Assembly: GCA_905183005.1 (NCBI GenBank)
Contig: CAJJDO010000109.1
Coordinates: forward strand, 212,671 to 276,670
DNA length: 64,000 nt
Source: Paramecium pentaurelia
Taxonomy: Eukaryota; Ciliophora; Oligohymenophorea; Peniculida; Parameciidae
Reading direction: 5' to 3'
The notes beneath the pieces are model-generated. The model was not told the DNA's origin and searched no databases. It worked only from the letters and a program-made list of their open reading frames with translations. The position numbers were made by a program, and so were the translations under genes. Below are positions 1 through 11,517 of the stretch, piece after piece (positions within the stretch are counted from its first letter, which is position 1; the number at the start of each line of letters is the position of its first letter).

Positions 1-1309
1 TTGGTTATGGTGATGTTACAGGTAAAAATCCATTAGAAATATTTGTATCAATAATAACAATGATTTTTGCTTGTGTTATTTTTGCTATGATTGTTAGTGC
101 TTTTTAGAATGTATTTTCTGAAATCACTCATCACAATATGTAATTTGATAAAAAGATGACTGATATTAATAGATTTATGAAAGATAAAAATGTAATATAA
201 TAATTATAAAAATATAGATTGATTTAGAAACCTAATAAAAAGTAAGAAGATTCTTTAGTTTTATGTTTAGTGAAAAAGTGAGAGATTTTAATGAATAGAT
301 ATCAATAATTAATTAATTGGGACCATAATTAAAAGATGAAGTAATAATGTAATCTTATGGTTTGATTTTTAAAAGAACATTTTGGACCAGTTAATTTTCT
401 TTAGAGTATTTATTATTAATTTAATTATTTAAAAGTTTTCAAAAGAAAATTGCCTATCTTATTAGTGAATAGATGTATTGTGATGGAGAAATGGTGTTTA
501 AATAAAATCTATGTAGTTTAAATGGGAATAATGATGATGATTGTCTTTATTGTGTAAGCATAGGACATATACAATTGTATCTATAATTTGAAGATTAAGA
601 TATGGTTTTTTATGAAGCAGGATAAGATTCAATGTTTGGAGAATTAGGATTCTTAACAGGGAATTCAAGAAGTTTATCAGCAAAGAGTACAACTATTTCT
701 TAATTATATAAATTAAAAAGATTGGAATTTATTTAATTATTATAATAATTTCCACTTGATTTTCAATACTTTTGTTAACTTAGAGATTAAATCTTATTTG
801 GATAATACAATTTAATTAATCTCAGTTGTTTTTGTTGTTAGTCTAGTAACCACTTAGCTAATGATTGTCCAAAGTCACATTATTATCCTAATAAAATATT
901 CTTAATTAATAGAATTATGAATAATTAATAAGAAAGAAAATCATTTAAAAGAAATAATGTACGTTAAGATAATTTAAATTTAAGAAAGATATAAAAAGCT
1001 TAGTAATAAGTTAAATAAGAATTGTCTTTTGCATATGATTAAGAAGAAATTGATTAATTAAGTAAATCTTTTAGTGTTGATTTTCTACATGATACTTAAA
1101 GTTAAATTAGTGAATAAGATATCAATCATGAATTTGATATTGTTAATGAAATTGTTAATAGATTAGAATAAAAAAAGAAATAAGCACTTATTGAAATAGA
1201 CACTAAATGTTCCTTTAAGAATTATTATCCAAAATATAATGCAGAATATATCATCTAGCATTTAAAGAAAGAGAGAAGATTCACTAGAACATTTACTAGA
1301 TTTATTTGA
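1..1309 (+). CDS. Cyclic-nucleotide-gated K+ channel, C-terminal part (5' end outside window)
   Basis: The reading frame opens at base 3 in the middle of the gene. It begins with the K+ selectivity filter GYGD, followed by a hydrophobic S6 helix, a basic linker and a cyclic-nucleotide-binding domain whose phosphate-binding cassette reads FGELGFLTGNSRSLS. The rest is a Q/N-rich cytoplasmic tail ending at TGA 1307-1309. One 29-nt intron (242-270, GTAAG...TTTAG) is needed to keep the frame. Such channels set membrane potential and ciliary beat in ciliates (family knowledge). The voltage sensor and the start lie upstream of the window. The next gene starts only 20 bp after the stop. Confidence 0.88.
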
Positions 1310-1329
1310 TTAAAATATTATTACAAAAT

Positions 1330-2628
1330 ATGTTTTGCCGCTAACTTACAAGACGATTTTTTAATGCTAAATCTAGAGAACCCATTGAACCACCTTATCT
1401 TGAATTGTAAAGAGATTTTCTTGAACCTGCTGAATTTTACTAAGAATTATCAAAGCATGGAGTTACATTTTATGCAGGAGTTCCTGATTCTTTATTAAAA
1501 GACTTCTGTGCTTATGTTTAAGTATGAATTCTATCTATTTATAAGGACAATGCTCTACCAGGATAACATGTAATTACTGTAAATGAAGGTACTGCAGTCT
1601 CTATGGCTGCTGGATATTATTTGGCAACTAAAAAAATTCCTTGTGTGTATTTATAAAATAGTGGTCTTGGGAATATTGTTAATCCTTATATGTCATTAGC
1701 TCATCCTAAAGTCTATGGAATTCCTATGTTGTATTTAATTGGATGGAGAGGTGAACCAGGAAAAAAAGATGAACCATAACATTTAGTCTAAGGAAAGAGA
1801 ATGAATGGTATTCTTACTGAAATGGGAATGCAATATGATGTATTACCAGATTATATTGAAGGTGCTGCAGAAGCTCTTGATACAGCTTTCTATTCTATGA
1901 AAACAAGGTAATTCTATATTTCTTAATATATTTTTAGAAATGGTCCTTATGCTTTACTTGTTAAGAGATAATGCTTTACCAATTATAAATTAAAGAATGT
2001 GGCTAAAAATAATTATCAATTAACTAGGGAAGAAGCTTTAACTGAAGTCATTTAAAATACTCGTCCTCTAGATGTTTGTGTTAGTACTACAGGCTTTTTG
2101 AGTAGAGAACTTTTTGAACTAAGACAACGTCTCAATTAAAATGGAGAATAAGATTTCTTAACAGTTGGATCTATGGGACATGCATCCAGTATTGCTCTTG
2201 GTATTGCATAAGTCAAAAAGAGTAGACAAGTATTTTGTTTAGATGGTGATGGAGCAATGATGATGCATATGGGTGCTTTGGCTTAGATTGGTAATATAGG
2301 TCCAATAAATTATAAACACATTTTATTTAACAATCAAGCTCATGATTCTGTTGGTGCTTAACCTACAAGTAATCCTTTAGTTAATTTTACACAAATTGCT
2401 ATAGGATGTGGATATAAAGATGCTTTTTAAGTTTAGACAAAAGAAGAGATTACCAAAGGGATGGAAAGAGTATTATTATTTAATATATATATTTTATAGT
2501 TAAATCGAAATGATGGTCCAATTCTTATGGAAATCTTGATAAAACCAGGAGTAAGAAAAGATCTAGGAAGACCAACAACAACAACATTTGAAAACAAAGA
2601 GAAATTCATGCATTTCTTAACATATTGA
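1330..2628 (+). CDS. ppd: Phosphonopyruvate decarboxylase (ThDP enzyme)
   Basis: About 414 aa. This thiamine-diphosphate enzyme converts phosphonopyruvate to phosphonoacetaldehyde, a step to 2-aminoethylphosphonate. The sequence shows the N-terminal binding half with VNEGTAVSMAAGYYLA, where E is the ThDP-activating glutamate, and the C-terminal diphosphate/Mg site GDGAMMMHMG with a downstream N (LFNNQAHDS). The first ATG (1330) opens a stretch rich in R and aromatic residues (MFCRQLTRRFFNAKSR) that looks like a mitochondrial presequence. Two introns: 1522-1545 and 1908-1937. A third, 30-nt GT-AG stretch at 2470-2499 is frame-neutral and has no TGA, so it could be intron or coding. Ciliate membranes are known for phosphonolipids, which fits the role. 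Confidence 0.88.
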
Positions 2629-2718
2629 TTCATTCTATAAAATCTGAATTATATATTATAAATTCACAAATTCTCTTTTTATTAATATAGAATAATAAGA
2701 AAAATAAAATAATTATTT

Positions 2719-4096
2719 TCACTATTAATATTCAATAATAGAATTAAGTACCAATCTTTTGAAAATTTGATGATTTTCAGTTAAAAATTAAGCATAAATT
2801 TCATTTGCTACATTTTAACATCTTTCTGCTAATTCTAATTATCCGAGAAATTTTTATATTAGAGAAATATTGTTTAAAATCTGTCCTTTTTATATAGTAT
2901 TAGTACAACTAAATTTAATAGTTTCTTACTTAATGCATTTATAAGCTTGGCAAAAGTAAAAATAAGAAGTTTTAAGATCATATATCTAAGCATGAATAAG
3001 TCCTAATAAATTATAGGTTTCAAGAAATGTAAAATGATCCTCTTATTTTCCAGTTTATAAATTTAATTATATAACTTTAAGTAAAAACTCCTTTGCTTTA
3101 TCATATTATTTAGATATATAATGACATTCTGCTAAAATAAAATATGCCTAATCTAATTTAGTTTCATCATTTATGTATGTTTCTTTTAATAATGAGATTG
3201 CTCCATAAACTAACTTTGTTGCCAAATCAAAATTGTCTAGTAATACTGAAATTATTAATACTCATCCAAGCACACATTCTAGCTTATAAAAGTAAAGTTT
3301 TTGCAATTTCAGCTTTCCATTAGATTTTCTCAAAGTGTAATAATGCTTCATGCAATATAACTTATGATTCTCTTATTTAAAAGTTAAGGAAATATAATTT
3401 TGATAATTCAAGCATTAATTTACCTGCTAAACTAGGATCAAATATTCTATAATTTTCTCTAATTCTCTTTAACCACTATATAGAACTCTTATAATCTCCC
3501 ATATACTTATAGATTTTGGATAATAATACAGAGATTCTTAGTAAATAAACAATATGTTTTTGATAAGGTAATTCGTTTTCAATATTATAATTTATATACT
3601 CTTATAATTTTTCAAATATAATAGTTAAAGTTGCTAATACTGAATGAAAATTCGTTTATAAGAGGTTTTGTTCAATTTCAATTAGTTATATATTTATTTA
3701 ATCTAAATTTATAATTTAATGATCTTCTTCTGAAATAGTTTAAATAGATTATATAATATTTGTGTTAATAACAGGTTTAAACATTTCTGATTATAATTTT
3801 AATTCAAACCCATTGATATTCATATCTAACTTATAAGGATTAATTAATAAGTATTTTGACACAGTCATTCCTTTCATTTATTCTTGATTTCTACATTCAT
3901 ATTTAGTAGGTTCCTTAAGTAATGAATTCGACATAGAATATAGTGGTGAAATAATCTTAGATGTATTTTCTAACTGAGTATAATAGTGAATTACATGATT
4001 GATAATATGTGAAGATTTATTTTCTTCACTATAAAGTGAAGAAATATCTAATTCTTTGGGTCTGTTTTTTTAGAGTTGAATACTTTAAGTGATCAT
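2719..4096 (-). CDS. TPR-like helical repeat protein
   Basis: About 449 aa. No catalytic motif is visible. The C-terminal two thirds form pairs of amphipathic helices of TPR type, for example blocks built on LAECHYISKQYDKAKEFLL and LLGLIHAQIYDLKTSYFYFC. The N-terminal third is polar and unordered. One intron of 28 nt (plus coordinates 3246-3273) starts GTGC, a less usual donor; without it the frame meets TGA. The start at 4096 (MITQS) was chosen because earlier in-frame ATGs lie inside the 3' end of the upstream gene. TPR proteins act as scaffolds, and the partner cannot be told from the sequence. Confidence 0.7.
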
Positions 4097-4145
4097 AAAT
4101 ATTTTAGATAATTATGTAAATTAATAATTAGATTATATATCATAT

Positions 4146-5516
4146 TCAAGCTCCTTTAAAAAATCTAAATCCATCTCTTCCACCCCATAATCCTTTTACC
4201 ATAAAATACCAATAGGCAAAAGGGAAGAAATCCTTTTTTAAATAAAACATTAATCGACTTTCATTTGATTAAAATATTGGGAATGTCTCATCTAATTCAG
4301 AATTGTATTTGAATTCAGCTAATAATAAAGTACTTTGACTTGTAAAAATAGGACATGAAGTATAGCCTTAAATATTATTAAATATTTACCTTAATATTCT
4401 GGAATAGGATCTAATCCCTTCTTCCAAGTTCTAATTAAATTCTTGACTAAAATAGGTGTTTAAGCCATCACAGCTGCAGCAGTCTTAGAAGTAGGCAATG
4501 ATGAACAATCTCCCAAAGACCAAATATTTTTATATTTGACATGTTATAATGTATTTGGATGTACATTACAAAATCCAGCAGCATCACTTAATCCACTAGC
4601 TGCTATAAATTTAGCAGGAACCTATAATAATAAAAATTATAAAATATACTTATGGTGGTACTAAATGTAATAGATCAAATGTTACAGATTTCAATTCTTT
4701 TGTGTCTTAATCTTCAAAAATAGCTACATGATCTTAGACTTCTACCAATTTTTATTTGAAATGACAATTAATTTATTTTCTCTAACATACATCTGTCAAT
4801 ATTTCAGCATATTTTGGTACACCAAAAATTAAAGCAGAAGTTTTATAGAAATGAAAATCAGATTTAATTCCTCTTTTTCTAAGTCTGTCATGTGATAAAT
4901 AGAGTATTTTTTATGGAGCTCCACCACATTTAATAGGCATCTAAGGTTCAGAAAAGACAAGTTTGCCACCTTCAAATTCATCAACTAATCTATTCATTTT
5001 AGAAGCATATTTATAATGATAGATTGAAGCCACTGGTGAATTGGGATCTTCCAAATACTGTCTAGCCCCTAAAATTGCTATATTTTAATTATACCTTTAA
5101 TCTAATCAAAATCTGTCCTTATGCCTGTAGCCACTACCAATTAATCATAAGTATATTTATCTCCATCGAATGTATGTATTTAATTTTCTTCAGGATTTAT
5201 CTTAATAACTGGACTATCGGAAACAATCACATTTTTTGGTAAAACCTTTTCCATTGGTTTGAGGGTTTTATTGATGTCATATAGACCACCACCTTATTTT
5301 TAATATTTATAACATACCAACCATTGTCCATCCTGGTTAATATGTGTGCATTTTCATAGGTTCGAAAATTCTAATTTGCTATGGAATTGCATGTCCATCT
5401 GCTATTAATTGGGCTGCTACATTTAATCCAGCTGTTCCTCCTCCGACAATTGCAATTTAAGAATGGACTTATCTAGCTGAAAATGCATATCCTCTTAAAT
5501 AGTGCAATTTTAACAT
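4146..5516 (-). CDS. SQOR: Sulfide:quinone oxidoreductase, mitochondrial
   Basis: 422 aa after removal of four introns (plus coordinates 4367-4389, 4622-4649, 5069-5094, 5293-5317). The flavoprotein oxidises H2S and passes electrons to ubiquinone at the inner mitochondrial membrane. It shows the FAD-binding IAIVGGGTAGLN near residue 25, both redox cysteines in family contexts (IKCGGAPQKI near residue 177 and GYTSCPIF near 354), and PGWTMVGGGLYDI. The C-terminal amphipathic region with FAYWYFMVKGLWGG matches the membrane anchor of the eukaryotic mitochondrial type. The first 20 residues look like a mitochondrial targeting peptide. The stop lies 50 bp upstream of the start of the TPR gene on the same strand. 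Confidence 0.92.
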
Positions 5517-5564
5517 AATTAAAATTATTAATATCTTTTATACACTTTTAATCTTTGTAAAAAA

Positions 5565-7162
5565 TCAGAAATCTTTTTATAATGAAAATTCAACTAAATA
5601 ATAAACATTGTATAATATATATGAATAACAAAATATACATATTTATAAAGTTTAAATTAATATTAAATAATCCTTTTTAACTTCATGAAGCTTTTCTAAA
5701 TTTCTTAACTTAATTTACATTATTATTTTAATAGTTATCAATTCTTGGAGTAGCTTATCTTAAATATTATGATTTAACTATTATAAGAAACTATTCTTAC
5801 TTAAAGGAGCTTTAAATTTATCAAAATTTAGATTTGGTTGTGCTTTTATTTAATCAAAATTAAGATTTGTTGCTATAGGAGAGATTTTTTCACTATGAAT
5901 AGAATCAATTTAAGGTTTAGAGATAATTATGGTTTTTTTAAGAAATGTATCTTATTTAGATTAATTTCTAAAATATTAATGTCTAAGTGCTTAATTTGCA
6001 GTAGGTCTTAGATTTGGAGATACTTACAACATATGTCTTAATAAATCTTTTCCAAGTTCTGAACAATTTACTTTATCTATATTCACATACCCAATCATAT
6101 TCAATTAAATAATTTCATCCTTTATAAAAGACTAGAATGGATTGTATCCTGTTAATAAAATGTATAGAATTATTCCTATACCATATATATCAACTTTTTA
6201 ATCATATGGTTCTTTCTTAAGAATTTCAGGAGCAACATAACCAGGAGTACCACAAAAAGTAAACAATTGTTTTTTTTCATTATTGACTTTTTCTGCCAAA
6301 CCTAAATCACTAATTATTAGACATTCTAAAGAATCCTTATTTTTTAATAATATATTCTCTGGTTTTAAATCACGATGCATATAATTTAGATTATGCATTT
6401 CACTTATTCCTTATAATAATTATTTGATAGCTTGAAATGCTGTTTTTTCAGTTAGAGTATTTTCATTATCTTTTATAAATCTCTATAAATCACCTCCTCT
6501 TTACTGTTCAAATACTAAATAAACTGCCTCATTTCCTTCATATATTTTTAATAATTTTGTGAAATATTCATTTTTTATGAGTCTCAGAATCTCTATTTCT
6601 TATTTCATAGCTTTTGGTCCAATTTCTTATTCAAATTTATTCTTTTCAAATACTTTGATTGCATAATCAATTTTAGTACTCCTATATTCTGCAAAATAAA
6701 CCTTTTATAAGTTTAAAATTTGATACCTTTGACTATTGACTATTGGAAATTAATCTATATAAAAAATAGTCCTCATGAAAATTAATCTATACACAGAGCT
6801 CTTAAAATGTTTCTATCCATTTTTCTATCTGACCATACATATAAAACTTTAGTTTATTTCTTTTTACTAATATTCCTTCACCAACTATATTGTTTTTAAC
6901 TTTTTCAATAATAGCATTAGTAATATCTAGAACTTTGAAACCCTTATGTAAAATAATAATAAACTTATTTTTTAGACTATTTTATAATGTAAGGTTGGCT
7001 AAAAGAGAGCTCTGACAGTTTATAATGACTCTTCTCTTCCTTATAGATATGAAATAATCCTTTTAATGTAATGTTAAGTTCTTATGATTATCTGAATTGC
7101 CATTAAACATCTTCATCATCAAAAAAAATTGAACTTGTAGACAAGTTTGTGTCTTTTATCAT
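5565..7162 (-). CDS. PH-domain serine/threonine protein kinase with unusual ATP site
   Basis: About 516 aa. Residues roughly 25-140 look like a pleckstrin-homology domain (LKGLFHIYKEEK at its start, a W-containing helix at its end). The kinase domain follows: YAIKVF (lysine), MHRDLKPENILL (catalytic loop), SDLGLAEK (DLG in place of DFG) and GTPGYVAPEIL. No glycines stand before KVYFAEY, where the G-rich loop should be. Introns: 6943-6964 and 6702-6726 (plus coordinates); both correct the frame. The layout resembles AGC or CaMK kinases recruited to phosphoinositides (inference). The last 60 or so codons after a helix are low-complexity, so the 3' end is less certain than the rest. Confidence 0.8.
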
Positions 7163-7583
7163 GATACTTTTACTTTAATATTAAAATTTATTACATTTAA
7201 AACATTATACTCTTTTTTAAAATGGAAATTTGAGATTGTTTATTATTTTCATTTAAAACTTATTATGAAATATTTGATCTTCCTATTTAGACATGAAAAG
7301 ATTTAGTAAAATAATGAATAGCTTTTTAAAAAATAATAATCTCATAATTTAGAAATTCAATCTTCTATAAAATTAAATTTAGATATTTAAAAAAAAATAT
7401 AATATAACAAAATTAACAAATAATATAAAAATCATATATATATATATATATTTATTTAAGAACTGTATTTTTATTTTGAAATGCCTTTAATATTAATTTA
7501 ATTTATTTTTAATGGTTAAATGCAATTTTAAGGTTATGTGTTTTAATTACAATAATAATAATTTATTATAAAGTTATTAAAGT
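7163..7583. other. Intergenic region between divergent genes
   Basis: 421 bp of AT-rich DNA between the start of the minus-strand PH-kinase and the start of the plus-strand kinesin. It holds poly-A/T runs and a TA repeat near 7436-7451. I see no convincing gene. Promoters for both neighbours must lie here (inference). Confidence 0.6.
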
Positions 7584-9474
7584 ATGTACCTATCAAAATA
7601 ATAAACAAAGCAAATAAAAGAAGAAAGAAAATTACCTATCAAAGTATCTATTAGAATTCGTCCATTATTAAAGAAAGAGTAAGGTTAGGAGACAATTATC
7701 AAAACTGAAAATGTAATATTTAACAATTTTATATTATTATTTAGAAAAAGTTTGTTGTAATTGAATAGTCAACTTAAATATTTAAGTAAGAGTTTGATAG
7801 AGTTTTTGATGATACATCCTTATAAGTAGAGATTTATAATAATTTGAATGATTGTATTAAGTAAGCATTTAATGGATTTAATGGAACTATTTTAGCATAT
7901 GGTTAAACTGGAAGTGGTAAGTTATTTGATTAAATAAAGGGAAAACTTATACAATGTTTGGAAGTGATTGGGAATCATAAATGAGTTTTGGATTAAGTCA
8001 TTAAGCAACTTACTGTGATGATTTAAAAAATGACATTTCATTTGCTGGGATTATTCCTAGAGTTATCTTTGGAATATTCAATAATATACCACCTAATTTT
8101 TATATTTATTGTTCATTTTTGTAAATCTATAATGAAAAGATATATGATTTATTATAAGATCATAAAATACCTGTACCTTTGAATTTACATGAAAGTAAAT
8201 TGGATGGAATATATGTGGGTAAGCATAAATTTTAGTATATAGATTTATTAATTTTTAGAGAATTTAACAGAATACGCTGTCAATAATTATCATGATTGTA
8301 TAACTTTGATGAAAAGAGGGGAGAGAAATAGAATAATTAGATAAACTACAATGAATTTAAAATCTAGTCGTAGTCATACAATATTTCAATTGATTATTGA
8401 GACAAATAAGGTTGATAAAAATGGAGTTCTATTTAAATCAAAATTAAATCTTTGTGATTTAGCTGGATCTGAAAAAATAAATAAATTAGAAGCTCTTACT
8501 AATGCTCATTTAATAGAATTAAAGAATATCAATTAATCATTAACAACATTAGGTAAAGTAATATAAAATTTATCATAAAATAATAAAAATAAATAGAAAT
8601 TACCTATTCCATATAGAGAATCAAAATTAACAAGATTATTGTAAGATAGTTTAGGTGGAAATACAATGACTCATATTATTGTTAATATTGCACCAAATAT
8701 ATATAATATTGATGAAACTGTTAGTAGTCTAAAATTTGCATAAAGAGCTAAAAATGTAACTATTTAAGTTTAACCAAATAAATATAATGCTAATGATTAA
8801 GTTTTAGTTAATAAATTAGTAAAGGAGGTAATTTTAATATTGATATAATTTAGATTGATTATTTGAAATCATTATTAAATATGAAAAGAAGTGGTTTAAA
8901 TTAAAATGATTTACATTTTAAATTAATGAAAATGCAAGAAGAAAATGAAAGATTAAGAGAAATTTAATTAAGTAATGATGAAGTAGAAAAAATTATTTAA
9001 GAAAATAGAAAAATGAAAGAAGAATTATAAAAATTATAATAATAATCTTCTTTTGGTGATCCTTCAGAATCAAATTCTATTGTTAAGAAAATGCATAGTG
9101 ATGAAGGTTTTGTGTCTGATGCTACAACAGAAAGAAGACCATTAGCTTATAATGGAATGTTTATTATAAGCAATCCTTAAAATTAATAAAAAACAGAAGT
9201 TTAAGTTAGATTTAAAGATGGAAGAAATAGATTATAAATGAAAAAAGGTTATGTTGAAATAAGTGAACAATAAGAATAAAGATAGAAACGATTTCTAAGT
9301 GAAAAAAGAAGAGTAATGGAAAGATTATAATATCTTGAATAATTGTAAGTAAAAAATGAAATGACTTATTCATTATTATCTTCACCTAGTCATTTCAATA
9401 GTTTTTAATAAAATGAAGAAAAGAAATCAGCAAAATATAGATTACTAGAAAAATAATTGATTTAAAAGCAATGA
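7584..9474 (+). CDS. Kinesin-like protein, N-terminal motor
   Basis: About 589 aa. The N-terminal motor moves on microtubules: KVSIRIRPLL, P-loop GQTGSGKTYTMFG near residue 96 (split by an intron), switch I NLKSSRSHTIF near 229, and switch II NLCDLAGSEK near 259 with C where V is usual. The motor ends near residue 360 and is followed by a charged coiled coil and a polar tail rich in Q, K and R. Introns: 7713-7744, 7917-7939, 8218-8258 region (about 40 nt, long for this genome) and 8828-8853. The start (MYLSKQQ) is the first ATG in the motor frame. I cannot assign a subfamily with certainty. A ciliary or mitotic cargo is equally possible. Confidence 0.9.
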
Positions 9475-9545
9475 TAAATTAATTGAATATGAAATATTAT
9501 AAAATTAAAATGTATTTTATGATATCAATATTTTAAATATCTAGT

Positions 9546-11102
9546 TCATTTAATGAGTGAATCTATAACCTCTTATACTTGATAAAGATTGGCTCTTTCT
9601 GAAGGATTGAGGTGGATCATTTCTTTGATAATATTTTAAAGTTCAATGTCATATGAAAAAAAGTTCTCTTATTCATCAATTTCTTTAATTAAATTCATAT
9701 AGTTTTTACTCCTTTCAAACATTAAAAATTATATCTAATTTTATAATTTAAAATGCTCATTCATTCTCTATTTTTCATCTATATAGTTCAAATCTAACTC
9801 TTATAATTTAAATTCGATAGTTTTGATAATATGATTTAATTTTTATATCTTATCTTACATTCTTTATAATTTTTCAAATTCAACTTATTTTTTTTGATAA
9901 AAACATTTTTATATAACCAACCACATGAATCCTAATTACCAAATATCGTAACTTTAATTATATTTACTCTATTCACCTTCTGGAGGTCTAAAAAAAGGAG
10001 TTCCCTCATAATGAGATTAATTGTTAAGGTTTCCATTTGCTTAATTAAAAGATCTATCGAAATCTATCATCACACAATTTATTGGTATGTTGATAATTTC
10101 AATATAATTTTGTATTTATTAAGATAAATCAAACATTATATTTTCTGGTTTTATATCTCTATGAATTATGCCTATAGAATGTATATATTGCACGGCTATG
10201 ATCATTTGTTAATACAATCTTAAGAATATTTATTCAATTTATTTTTGTTCAATTTATCTTCTCTTTTTATATAATTCTAATGATATGAAATCGAAAGTCC
10301 AATCATGCTTTTTCAAAAAGAGCACAAGTATATCTGAATATCTGATATATCCATATAAAAATGGAAGATGTTAATTCTTAAAATCTTCAATAATTTCTAC
10401 TTCTCTCAATTCATAAATTTATTAGTTCTATTGAGTTATTTTTATTGCAATTTAATCTTCATTTTAAGCATTAAGAATAAATTTTGGAACTTTTGTTATT
10501 TTCAATAAAGTAAATTAATTTTCATTACATGTCTCTGAATTTTCTAATTAAAAATAATTAAAAAGAGTTTTAGAGTTCTCTTTCAAAGAATCTTATTCAA
10601 AATTAATTTTGAGAAGTAATATTTCTTAAAATCTTTAAAGACTATCACATTTAATTAAATCTTGATTATATCCTAATTATTCACCTAAAGTTAATATTTA
10701 ATAGAATTACATAATTAAGAAAATTGTTTCAATAATTATTTTTCACATGTTCTAGCAGATGTATTATCCTAACTACTAAAAATATAAGGCATTCCACAAT
10801 CATAATTATCCTCTATCATCATAATTTAATCTATGCTTATATTAGGTGTAGCTAGATCTCTTTTAATTATTTCCAAAATAACTATTATATTTTAATAAAA
10901 TACTTGAGATGAGATTAGTTAAGATGAAATTAAGTAGATCTATTGATATTGGTAATATTTATTTTAAAGGTACAAATTTTTAATGATTATTATTCATTTC
11001 AGGATTATAACCTAAGATTTTTGTTTTAACTTGTAATTTTTTGCTTTGATCAACAGTTTAGGGACCTGTAGAATATAAATTACTATTGGAGTAATCAATC
11101 AT
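9546..11102 (-). CDS. Protein kinase-like protein with DFD instead of DFG
   Basis: About 502 aa. An unrecognised N-terminal region of roughly 190 residues precedes a kinase fold: IAIKIT (lysine), HRDIKPENIMF near residue 296 and, at about residue 331, MIDFDRSF where the metal-binding DFG is expected. The activation segment ends GTPFFRPPEG, and the F-helix has YDIWQLGFMW. The final helix reads IHLNPSERANLYQV. Two introns join the N-terminal part to the kinase (plus coordinates 10882-10903 and 10685-10710). Without the second, a false start at 10712 would be chosen. The aspartate of DFG is kept, so it may still bind Mg. Activity is uncertain. Confidence 0.82.
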
Positions 11103-11513
11103 TAGTTAATTTAATATATATATATTTTCTTTATATTTATTTAAATAACTTAAGCAATTCATAATAATAGAATAATCTAAATAGATTCTTTTAAAAATCA
11201 AAGGAATATATTATTAGTCCTATAAAAACAACTGTTTATATAAATAAAAGTAACTTTTTAGTTCAATTCTACAATTTTATTATTAAATAATACTTACATT
11301 CTTATCATTAGTAATTGAAGAATATTAATATATTAAATGTAGAGTGCATAAAAACTTACATAATAAAATTAAGATGCTTTCTCTTAATTCTTTGATAAAT
11401 ATATATCATCCTCCAACAAACTTTAAACACATAGTGTTAGAGAGCTTGCCTAAAAACTGGCGATTTAATATTTTAGTGGTTAACTTCCTCCTAGACATTA
11501 AACAGAAAATAAT
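11103..11513. other. Intergenic region with small ORF
   Basis: 411 bp between divergent kinase and TTLL genes. Most is AT-rich and featureless. The last 140 bp are less AT-rich and contain an ORF, described separately, that runs into the TTLL start. Confidence 0.5.
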
Positions 11514-11517
11514 ATGA
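11374..11517 (+). CDS. Possible 47-aa upstream ORF overlapping the TTLL start
   Basis: ATG at 11374 opens 47 codons (MLSLNSLINIYHPP...) and its TGA overlaps the ATG of the TTLL gene as ATGA. Base composition is closer to coding than the surrounding spacer. It may be a uORF, a missed first exon of the TTLL gene or chance. I know of no family it belongs to. Confidence 0.25.
   Translation: MLSLNSLINIYHPPTNFKHIVLESLPKNWRFNILVVNFLLDIKQKII

Noticed and set aside
498..692. Minus-strand ORF of 64 codons within the channel gene
   Set aside because: It lies opposite the cyclic-nucleotide-binding domain; a shadow of coding sequence read with the wrong code.
3235..3250. 16-nt GT-AG intron in the TPR gene
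   Set aside because: It also repairs the frame, but is shorter than other introns here; the overlapping 28-nt intron is more likely.
7436..7451. TA repeat as a possible telomere or origin signal
   Set aside because: Simple AT dinucleotide run; Paramecium telomeres are GGGGTT/GGGTTT type and none is seen.
10685..10712. ATG at 10712 as start of the DFD kinase
   Set aside because: A 26-nt GT-AG intron at this place joins the kinase frame to an upstream exon; the ATG lies at the intron boundary and is not needed.
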